A stretch of DNA of 64,000 bases. Source: Janibacter endophyticus (GTDB taxonomy: Bacteria > Actinomycetota > Actinomycetes > Actinomycetales > Dermatophilaceae). The DNA lies in assembly GCF_016888335.1 (NCBI RefSeq), contig NZ_JAFEJG010000004.1, positions 682,001-746,000 on the forward strand, written 5' to 3'. The notes under the pieces were generated by a model. The model saw only the letters and a program-made list of their open reading frames with translations, was not told the origin of the DNA and searched no databases. The position numbers and the translations under genes were made by a program. This document shows, piece after piece, positions 53,673-61,530 of this stretch (its first letter is position 1; each line of letters starts with the position of its first letter).

Positions 53673-55865
53673 ATGCGCACAAGTGTTGGGTCGCACTTCT
53701 CCGGACGTTCTCCTGCCGTCCACGCCGCTCGGGCACCCTCCCAGGGTCTGGTCGGCGTCCCGGCGCCTTCTCCGTCGTCCTGGGAGGACACGATCCCTGC
53801 TCGTCAGCCGCATCATGCGCCGCGTGGCTTCCGGCAGGACATCCAGGGACTCCGGGCGGCGGCCGTCGCCCTCGTCGTCGTCTTCCACATCTGGCCCGAC
53901 CTGCTCACCGGCGGATATGTCGGGGTCGACGTCTTCTTCGTCATCTCGGGCTATCTCATCACGGCGCACCTGCTCGCCCGCCCGCCCCGCGGCGTGCGTG
54001 ACCTCGGGACGTTCTGGGCGCGTCGTATCCACCGACTGCTGCCGGCGGCCCTGACCGTCCTCATCGTCACCGCCGCGGCGACACGTCTCCTCGCGCCGAG
54101 CACCCAGTGGGCTGCCACCGCCAAGGAGATCCTGGCGTCTGCCTTCTACGTGCAGAACTGGCTGCTGGCGGGGGCCTCTGTCGACTACCACGCCGGGGAC
54201 CAGGCGCCCAGCCCGGTGCAGCACTACTGGTCGCTCTCCATCGAGGAGCAGTTCTACCTCGCGTGGCCGCTGCTCATCCTCACGGCCTTCTTCGTATCGC
54301 ACCGCTCCCGGCGAGACCCCGTCCTTGTCGTGAGGTGTGTTATCGCCACGATGATCATCCTCTCGCTCGCCGCTTCCGTCTGGCTCACGCTCGAGTCGCC
54401 CGCGAGCGCATACTTCGTGACCCCGACCCGGATGTGGGAGCTCGCGGTCGGCGGGATGGTGGCCACCGTCGGCGTGGCCGGCGACGGTCGGGTCAAGGTC
54501 GTCGCGGTGCCCGTCGCCTGGCTGGGTCTGGCCGGCGTCGTCGTCTCGGGCGTCACCTACACGGGTGAGACGCCCTTCCCCGGATACACCGCCCTGCTCC
54601 CGGTCCTGGGCACCGCTGCGGTCATCTGGGCGGGCTCGCAGCATCCCCTGTCGCCCACGGGTGTCTTCCGGGTGCGCCCTGTCCAGTGGCTCGGCGACGT
54701 GTCGTACTCCGTGTACCTCTGGCACTGGCCGCTCGTCGTCCTCACCCCCTTCGCGAGCGGGGGGACCTTGGGGCTCCTCGACCAGGCCGCGGTCGTGGTG
54801 GCGACCCTCGTCCTGGCCGGGCTCACGAAGACTTACGTCGAGGACAGGTTCCGGCAACCCCGGCCGGCAGCCCCGCTCCGGCACAGCTATCGCGCAGCGG
54901 TGGCGGGCATGAGCGTCGTCGCGCTCGTCGCCGCGGTCCAGATCGGCGAGTCCCGTCTGCGGACGGCCGCTGCCGAGGATCGCCTGGCCGTCGCGCTGGA
55001 GGCGAGCGACCCGTGCCTCGGCGCCGGCGCGCTTGTGCGCGGTGAGGAACTCTGCCCGCCGGTGCCAGACGACGCTGAGCTGGTCCCTGCCGTCGAGCTG
55101 GCCGCCGACGACAAGTCGCAGGCCGACGCCGACGACTGCTTCACCGACCTGCCCTTCGCCGGGCGGCGGACCTGCACCTACGGTGACGGCCCGACGCAGG
55201 TGGCGCTCGTGGGGAACTCGCACGCAGGGCACTGGCTGCCGGCCCTGCAGATCATGGCCGAGCGCAACGACTGGACGATCACCACCTACCTGGTCTTCCA
55301 GTGCACGTTCACCGACGCACGCCAGGCGTTCCCCACCCAGGAGGCCACACAGGGCTGCTACGACTACGGGCAGTGGGTCCAGGAGCAGACTGCCGGTGAC
55401 CGGTACGACCTCGTCATCACCTCCGAGCGCCAGTCGGTGCCGATCGCCGGCGAGACGTTGGCGTCGAGCCGGGCCAAGGCCGTGACGGGCTACGCGTCCT
55501 ACCTGCGCGACTGGGCGCGCGGAGGCACGAACATCCTCGTCATCAAGGACCCCACGTCGGCCGACCTCAACATCCCGGACTGCCTGGCGGACCACCCCGA
55601 TGACCACGATCGGTGCTCCGGGCCACGGGACGCGTGGGTTGTCGACGACGCACTGGCCGCAGCGGCCGACGAGCTCGACCTGCCGCGGGTGAGCTCGGTC
55701 AGCTTCGACGACCTGGTCTGCGGCGTCGTCGTGTGCGAGGGCGCGATCGGTGGCGTGGTCGCCTACTACGACCGGTCCCACCTCACCGCGACCTACGTCT
55801 CGACGATGGCGCCGCACATGGCCGAGCCGATCGAGAGAGCCCTGGCACGGTCCCCCATAGACTGA
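53673..55865 (+). CDS. OafA-type acyltransferase with SGNH domain
   Basis: This 730-residue protein has an acyltransferase-3 membrane domain of about ten helices (~55-420: VVVFHIWPDLLTGGYVGVDV, YWSLSIEEQFYLAWPLLI, SYSVYLWHWPLVVL). An extracytoplasmic SGNH domain follows (~430-730), with Ser516 in LVGNSHAGHW and a late DRSHLTATY carrying the catalytic Asp/His. The usual GDSH Asp is Asn. Many conserved Cys residues in this part suggest disulfides. It should O-acetylate the wall polymer or sugar. The ATG at 53673 is the only start before the domain; residues ~1-50 are low in conservation. Confidence 0.88.
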   Translation: MRTSVGSHFSGRSPAVHAARAPSQGLVGVPAPSPSSWEDTIPARQPHHAPRGFRQDIQGLRAAAVALVVVFHIWPDLLTGGYVGVDVFFVISGYLITAHLLARPPRGVRDLGTFWARRIHRLLPAALTVLIVTAAATRLLAPSTQWAATAKEILASAFYVQNWLLAGASVDYHAGDQAPSPVQHYWSLSIEEQFYLAWPLLILTAFFVSHRSRRDPVLVVRCVIATMIILSLAASVWLTLESPASAYFVTPTRMWELAVGGMVATVGVAGDGRVKVVAVPVAWLGLAGVVVSGVTYTGETPFPGYTALLPVLGTAAVIWAGSQHPLSPTGVFRVRPVQWLGDVSYSVYLWHWPLVVLTPFASGGTLGLLDQAAVVVATLVLAGLTKTYVEDRFRQPRPAAPLRHSYRAAVAGMSVVALVAAVQIGESRLRTAAAEDRLAVALEASDPCLGAGALVRGEELCPPVPDDAELVPAVELAADDKSQADADDCFTDLPFAGRRTCTYGDGPTQVALVGNSHAGHWLPALQIMAERNDWTITTYLVFQCTFTDARQAFPTQEATQGCYDYGQWVQEQTAGDRYDLVITSERQSVPIAGETLASSRAKAVTGYASYLRDWARGGTNILVIKDPTSADLNIPDCLADHPDDHDRCSGPRDAWVVDDALAAAADELDLPRVSSVSFDDLVCGVVVCEGAIGGVVAYYDRSHLTATYVSTMAPHMAEPIERALARSPID

Positions 55866-55897
55866 CCGGCCGGACCCGTCGGACGAGAGGCAACCCC

Positions 55898-58429
55898 ATG
55901 GCGCGCCTGAGGCAGGCAGCGGCCGTGCTGCGCCGCGCCCGACGGATCCCGCGCGCGCAGTGGGTCGCCCTGTGGCGCTCGCGGCCGGTGGAGCCGGGCA
56001 CGGTGCTCTACGACGCGAGCCACGGCACCGGGTTGGTCGACAGCCCTTACGCGATCTTCCGCCACCTCGTGGAGGCGCCCGACATGGCTCATCTGTGGCA
56101 CGTGTGGGTGGTCGCGGACGCCGACAGGCGGCAGCGGGCGCGCGACCACCTGGACAGCCTCGGCATCGCCCGTCATCGCGTGCGGCTCGTCGGGTACCGC
56201 ACCCCGGCCTACTTCCGGCACCTCGCGACGGCCGGCTACCTCGTGAGCAGCGCCACGTTTCCACCCGAGCTCGGCAAGCGAGCCGGGCAGACCTACGTCA
56301 ACACCTGGCACGGCACCCCACTGAAGTCGATGGGGTACGACACGCCTGGTGGCGCGCTCGAGGCCGCCAACATCGTGCGCAACTTCCTCGCGGCCGACTA
56401 CCTCGTCTCCTCGGGGCCGTACATGACGGACACGATGTACCGCCGTGCCTACCGGCTCGAGGGACTCGCCCCGGCCGAGGTCCTGGAGGTCGGTGCCCCG
56501 CGCACCGACGTGCAGGTGGGAGCCGACGAGGTGACCCGCGAGGCGTTCCGATCGCGCCTTGCCGACGTCGGGGTGCCTCTGGACGCGCAGCGGCCGGTCG
56601 TGCTCGTCGCACCGACATGGCGGGGCGAGGCCTTCGCCCGGCCCGAGCTCGCGGCCGACGAGCTGACCGCGCTCGTGCTCGCACTCCGGCAGGGCGAGCA
56701 TTGGCAGGTCCTCGTCAAGGCCCACCCAGCCGTGCACGCCCAGGCCGAGACGGTCCCCGGCTTGCAGGGCGTGCTCGTCCCGCCGGACATCCCGGCCAAC
56801 GAGATCCTCGCGCTCACGGATCACCTCGTCACGGACTACTCGAGCATCCTCTTCGACGCCCTCGCCGACCCGCGGGTGGCCATCACCTTCCATGTGCCCG
56901 ACCGGGCAGCGTACGAGGAGCTCCGGCCGCTGTACCTGCCGGCGGACAGCCTGCCGGGACGGCTGTGCACGACCGTGGACGAGGTGGTCACGGACGTCCG
57001 CGAAGGGGGCACCCGGGCCGAGGTGCGACGGGACTGGGCCAGCCGGTACGCCCCCTTCGACGACGGGGACGCCACGCAACGGGTCATCGACGTCGTGTGG
57101 CGGGGCCGCCGGCCCGATCGGGGTCGGATCGTCCCGCTGGCCAAAAAGATGTACGCCGGACGCCGGGTGCCTCGGGTGCTCATCCATGCCGGCTCGCTGC
57201 AGCGCAACGGCGTGACCTCCTCGCTCATCGCGCTGCTGCGGCACATCGACCTCGACCGGCTCGACGTGTCGGTGACCTGGGGACCGGCACGCGACGCCGA
57301 CCCGACGGGCTTCGCCGCGGCTATCGACCCCAGGATCAGGCTCCTGCCCAGGGTCGGCGGGCTCAACGGACCGAAGCGCGTCGTCTGGTCACGGCGACTT
57401 CTCGAGAGCTTCGGTGCGGGCAGCGCGCTCGTGCCGATGGGGAGCCTGGTCCGGCTCATGCAGGACGAGTGGGTGCGCTGCTTCGGGTCGGCCCACTTCG
57501 ACCACGTCATCGACTTCGGTGGCTACTCGCCGTACTGGGCCCTGCTCATGTCACGCGGCGTGGCCCCGGCGCCGGTGCGCAGCCACGCGATCTGGCTCCA
57601 CAACGACCTGGCTGCCGAGGTCGCGAGCAGCGCCGCGCACCGCACGGGTCGGGCCCAGCAGCTCGAGCAGGTCTTCAGCCTCTACCCGCGTTACGACAGG
57701 CTCGTCTCCGTCTCTGAGTCCTTGTCCGTGGTCAACGAACGCTCGCTGCGCGCCGTCGCGGGTTCGGCGGACTTCCGTAGCGCACGCAACCTCGTCGACA
57801 TCACCCGCATCACAGAGATGGCGCGGGCCGATGTCGCTGAGCTCGGGCTGGACGAGGCCGTGGTGACGGCCCTCCGTGACCGTTCGGTCTACACATTCGT
57901 CACTGCCGGTCGGCTGACTCGCGAGAAGAACCAGGCGCGCCTCGTCCGGGCCGCCGCGACAGCACGGGCCGCGGGCCATCCCTTCGCCGTCGTCATCATG
58001 GGTTCCGGACCACAGGAGCCGAGCCTTCGGTCGCTCGTCGCAGAGCTCGGCCTGGCGGGGACGGTCTTCCTCACCGGGCGCCTGGCCAATCCCTACCCGG
58101 TCATGGCGGCTGCGGACTGCTTCGCTCTCACGAGCGAGCACGAGGGGCTCCCGATGGTCATCCTCGAGGCGCTGGCACTGGAGATCCCGGTGCTCACGAC
58201 GGAGTTCTCCTCGGTCGACGGTGTGGTCCCACCGGGCGCCGGGCTCGTCGTCCCTGCTGAGGACGAGGCCGTCTCCCGTGCGATGATGGATCTTCTCTCA
58301 AGGAGGCCCACCTTCAGCACATTGGACGTCGATGGTTACAACGCCACGGCGCTGGAGGAGCTCGCGTCAGCGATCGGCCTCAACGACGACCAGGCCCCCG
58401 CCGGGCCGCGACCCTCAGGACGCATGTGA
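55898..58429 (+). CDS. TagF-like polymerase fused to a GT4 glycosyltransferase
   Basis: This 843-residue protein has a CDP-glycerol glycerophosphotransferase domain (~35-400: VNTWHGTPLKSMGYDTPGGA, VLVAPTWRG, VTDYSSILFDAL) followed by a GT-B domain (~425-830: VTAGRLTREKNQARLVRAAA, SEHEGLPMVILEALALEIPV). The first half adds glycerol- or polyol-phosphate to a wall polymer, and the second adds a sugar. This points to a glycosylated teichoic acid. The ATG at 55898 follows GGACGAGAGG. It overlaps the next gene by four bases (ATGTGA). Confidence 0.9.
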   Translation: MARLRQAAAVLRRARRIPRAQWVALWRSRPVEPGTVLYDASHGTGLVDSPYAIFRHLVEAPDMAHLWHVWVVADADRRQRARDHLDSLGIARHRVRLVGYRTPAYFRHLATAGYLVSSATFPPELGKRAGQTYVNTWHGTPLKSMGYDTPGGALEAANIVRNFLAADYLVSSGPYMTDTMYRRAYRLEGLAPAEVLEVGAPRTDVQVGADEVTREAFRSRLADVGVPLDAQRPVVLVAPTWRGEAFARPELAADELTALVLALRQGEHWQVLVKAHPAVHAQAETVPGLQGVLVPPDIPANEILALTDHLVTDYSSILFDALADPRVAITFHVPDRAAYEELRPLYLPADSLPGRLCTTVDEVVTDVREGGTRAEVRRDWASRYAPFDDGDATQRVIDVVWRGRRPDRGRIVPLAKKMYAGRRVPRVLIHAGSLQRNGVTSSLIALLRHIDLDRLDVSVTWGPARDADPTGFAAAIDPRIRLLPRVGGLNGPKRVVWSRRLLESFGAGSALVPMGSLVRLMQDEWVRCFGSAHFDHVIDFGGYSPYWALLMSRGVAPAPVRSHAIWLHNDLAAEVASSAAHRTGRAQQLEQVFSLYPRYDRLVSVSESLSVVNERSLRAVAGSADFRSARNLVDITRITEMARADVAELGLDEAVVTALRDRSVYTFVTAGRLTREKNQARLVRAAATARAAGHPFAVVIMGSGPQEPSLRSLVAELGLAGTVFLTGRLANPYPVMAAADCFALTSEHEGLPMVILEALALEIPVLTTEFSSVDGVVPPGAGLVVPAEDEAVSRAMMDLLSRRPTFSTLDVDGYNATALEELASAIGLNDDQAPAGPRPSGRM

Positions 58430-59238
58430 GCGAGCAGGCCCGCCCCGCACGACCCTCGATCGAGGAGCTGCGCGCGGTGGCGCAGCCTCCCTCCGTCGTG
58501 GGCCGGCGCAACTCCGAGCACTGGGCCGGCACCCTCTACCTGCGGCGAATGTCTTTGTACTTCACCCGGGCGGTCCTGCCGACCGGGATCTCCGCCAACG
58601 GTGTGACCTGGCTGATGATCGCCATCGGGATCATCGGCGCCGCGGTCCTCATGATCCCGTCGTGGTGGGCGATCCTCGCGTGCGCGATCCTCATGCAGCT
58701 CCAGATCCTCGTCGACTGCTCGGACGGAGAGGTCGCCCGCTGGCGAGGCACGTCGTCGCCGATGGGCGTCTACCTCGACCGGGTGGGCCACTACGTCACC
58801 GAGGCGGCCTTGCCGATCGCCCTGGGCATCCATGTCGACGGCGGCCTCGGGTCGATCGGGGGGTGGACGGTCGTCGGTGCCCTCACCGGCTGCCTGGTCC
58901 TGCTCAAGAAGTCCTTCGGTGACCTCGTCTTCGTCGCTCGCCACTACGCTGGCCTGCCGAAGACCGACGAGAGCGTCGAGGTGACCGGGTCGCGCTCGTC
59001 CGGGCTGCGCTCGGCCCGCAGCCTGCTGCGCTTCTTCCCGTTCTTCCGGGCGTTCGTCGCGATCGAGTTCTCGCTCATCACTCTCGTCGCCGCGACCTTC
59101 GGGCTCGTGCTGGCCTCGCTCGGGGTCGTCGCCGACGGGGAGGTCCTGCGCTGGTGGACGCTCGCTGCACTGCCCCTCGCCCTCGCCACGGCGGCCGGCT
59201 TCCTGCTGATGATCGTCACCTCGCGGCGCTTCGACTAG
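58426..59238 (+). CDS. CDP-alcohol phosphatidyltransferase family protein
   Basis: This 270-residue membrane protein has about six TM helices and the CDP-alcohol motif: Asp97, Asp100-Gly101, Ala104-Arg105, Gly114 and Asp118 are in place. The last catalytic Asp is His122 (LDRVGHYVTE). The family moves a phosphoalcohol from a CDP-alcohol to a lipid or sugar. In this locus it could make a polyol-phosphate-lipid precursor of the wall polymer. The His substitution could alter or remove activity. It starts with a GTG inside the TagF-like stop. Confidence 0.85.
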   Translation: MSEQARPARPSIEELRAVAQPPSVVGRRNSEHWAGTLYLRRMSLYFTRAVLPTGISANGVTWLMIAIGIIGAAVLMIPSWWAILACAILMQLQILVDCSDGEVARWRGTSSPMGVYLDRVGHYVTEAALPIALGIHVDGGLGSIGGWTVVGALTGCLVLLKKSFGDLVFVARHYAGLPKTDESVEVTGSRSSGLRSARSLLRFFPFFRAFVAIEFSLITLVAATFGLVLASLGVVADGEVLRWWTLAALPLALATAAGFLLMIVTSRRFD

Positions 59239-59309
59239 CGCGGTGCCGCGTGGCGCTGGGCCGACCCCAGGACTACCCCATAGAATCCCGCCGCTGTCCT
59301 GCCCACACC

Positions 59310-61397
59310 ATGACCCTGGAGGATCTGATCTCCGCCGCTGCGCCGTCCCACCAGCCCTCGTCGGTGCGGGGGTTCCGGAAGGACATCCAGGGTCTGCGGG
59401 CAGTGGCTGTCACGCTGGTCGTCGTCTTCCACGTCTGGCCCGACCTGCTCACCGGCGGATATGTCGGGGTCGACGTCTTCTTCGTCATCTCCGGGTACCT
59501 CATCACCTCCCACCTGCTGGCGAAGCCGCCGAGGGGAGTCGCTGACCTCGGCGCCTTCTGGGCGCGGCGGATCCACCGGCTCCTGCCGGCCGCGCTGACC
59601 GTCCTCGTCGTCACCGCCGTGGCCACCCGTCTGCTCGCGCCGAGCACGCAGTGGGCGGGCACGGCGAAGGAGATCATCGCCTCGGCCCTCTACGTGCAGA
59701 ACTGGATGCTCGCCTCCTCATCGGTGGACTACCTCGCCGAGGGGGAGGCGCCCAGCCCGGTGCAGCACTACTGGTCGCTCTCGATCGAGGAGCAGTTCTA
59801 CCTGCTGTGGCCCCTGCTCATGCTCGCCGCGTTCTTCGTCGCCGACCGCTACCGGCGCCGCTCTACGTCCGTGGTCCGGGCGGTCATCGGCGGGATGGTC
59901 GTGGTCTCGCTGGCCATCTCCGTCTGGCAGACCATCGCCTCCCCGGCGAGCGCCTACTTCATCACCCCGACCCGGATGTGGGAGCTGGCGGTCGGTGGGC
60001 TGGTCGCCACCGTGGGCAGCCTGTCCGCCACGTCGCGCGGGCGCGGGCTCGCCGCTCTCGTCGCCTGGGCCGGCCTGGCCGCGATCCTCGTCGCAGGCAC
60101 GACGTACACCGGTGAGACGCCCTTCCCCGGGTACACCGCGCTCCTGCCGGTCCTCGGCACGGCGGCGGTCATCTGGGCGGGCACGCAGTCCGGCGCCTCG
60201 CCGACCGGCCTGCTCCGAGCTCGACCGGTGCAGTGGCTCGGTGACGTCTCCTACTCGGTCTACCTCTGGCACTGGCCCCTCATCGTCCTCTTGCCGCACG
60301 CCAGCGGTGGCAGCCTCGGGATCCTCGACCAAGTGACAATCATCGCCGTCACCCTGGTCCTCGCCGGCCTGACCAAGACGTACATCGAGGATCGCTACCG
60401 ACACCCGCGGCCTGGCGCTCACCTGCGGCGCAGCTATGCCGCCGCGGCCGCTGGCATGGCGGTCATCGCCGCCCTCGGGAGCGCGCAGATCGCAGAATCC
60501 ACCTACCGGACCGAGCAGGCCTCGGCCGAGCTGGCGAACGCCCTGGAGGGCAGCGACCCGTGCCTGGGTGCCGGGGCGCTCCACCGAGGACCGCGGGAGT
60601 GCCCGACCGACCCGACTGCCGAGCTCGTCCCCTCCGTCGACCTAGCGGCCGCCGACAGGTCGGACGCCTACCCTGACGGCTGCTGGACGAACCAGCCGTT
60701 CACCGCCCGAGTCACCTGCACCTACGGCGACGGTCCACGCCGCGTGGCACTCGTGGGCAACTCGCACGCCGGGCACTGGCTGCCCGCGCTGCAGATCCTC
60801 GCGGAGAAGAACGACTGGACGATCACGACCTTCCTTGTCTCGCGGTGCACGGCGAGCGATGCACGCCAGCGGTTCGACACCGCCGAGATGAGCCAGAACT
60901 GCTACGACTACGGCCAGTGGGTCCAGGAGCAGACCTCCGGCGACGCCTTCGACCTCGTCATCACCTCGGAGAGGCAGTCCGTGCCGGTGCTCGGGCAGAC
61001 GATGGCGACCACCGGACCGAAGGCTGTTGCCGGGTACGTCACCTATCTGCGCGACTGGGCCGCGGGCGGCACGAACATCCTCGCGATCAAGGACCCGACC
61101 TTCCCGGGTGTCGACGTCCCCGACTGCCTCGCGGAGAACCCCGACGACCACTCGGCGTGCTCGGCACCGCGCGAGGACTGGCTCATCGACGACCCGCTCG
61201 TGGCCGCCGTGGAGAAGGTCGACCTGCCAAACGTGACGTCGGTCAGCTTCGACGACCTCGTGTGCGAGCCGAAGACCTGTCGTGGGGCCAACGGAGGCGT
61301 CATCAGCTACTTCGACAACTCGCACCTGAGCGCCACCTACGTCACGACGATGGCCCCGTACATGGACAAGCCCATCGCAGCTGCGCTCAACCGCTGA
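59310..61397 (+). CDS. OafA-type acyltransferase with SGNH domain, paralog
   Basis: This 695-residue paralog of the protein at 53673 matches it along its whole length: VVVFHVWPDLLTGGYVGVDV, YWSLSIEEQFYLLWPLLM, SYSVYLWHWPLIVL in the membrane domain, then Ser485 in LVGNSHAGHW and DNSHLSATY in the SGNH domain. The Cys pattern is shared. It probably O-acetylates a second position or polymer. TAGAAT at 59281 could be a -10 box, so it may have its own promoter; the ATG at 59310 has no strong ribosome-binding site. A duplication of the earlier gene is likely. Confidence 0.9.
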   Translation: MTLEDLISAAAPSHQPSSVRGFRKDIQGLRAVAVTLVVVFHVWPDLLTGGYVGVDVFFVISGYLITSHLLAKPPRGVADLGAFWARRIHRLLPAALTVLVVTAVATRLLAPSTQWAGTAKEIIASALYVQNWMLASSSVDYLAEGEAPSPVQHYWSLSIEEQFYLLWPLLMLAAFFVADRYRRRSTSVVRAVIGGMVVVSLAISVWQTIASPASAYFITPTRMWELAVGGLVATVGSLSATSRGRGLAALVAWAGLAAILVAGTTYTGETPFPGYTALLPVLGTAAVIWAGTQSGASPTGLLRARPVQWLGDVSYSVYLWHWPLIVLLPHASGGSLGILDQVTIIAVTLVLAGLTKTYIEDRYRHPRPGAHLRRSYAAAAAGMAVIAALGSAQIAESTYRTEQASAELANALEGSDPCLGAGALHRGPRECPTDPTAELVPSVDLAAADRSDAYPDGCWTNQPFTARVTCTYGDGPRRVALVGNSHAGHWLPALQILAEKNDWTITTFLVSRCTASDARQRFDTAEMSQNCYDYGQWVQEQTSGDAFDLVITSERQSVPVLGQTMATTGPKAVAGYVTYLRDWAAGGTNILAIKDPTFPGVDVPDCLAENPDDHSACSAPREDWLIDDPLVAAVEKVDLPNVTSVSFDDLVCEPKTCRGANGGVISYFDNSHLSATYVTTMAPYMDKPIAAALNR

Positions 61398-61530
61398 CCG
61401 GGCCCCGCGTGCAGCGCCCCCACGGCCCTCGTGTGGGAAACTGCGACGAGAACCTGGCCACGTACGACCCGGCAGCCCGCACCGGAGGCCGTACGTCGTC
61501 ACCTGACGCACCCAAGGAGTGGACACGCAC

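Noticed and set aside
53502-56264. 920-codon open frame on the minus strand
   Set aside because: It is antisense to the acyltransferase and TagF-like genes, with composition typical of shadow frames.
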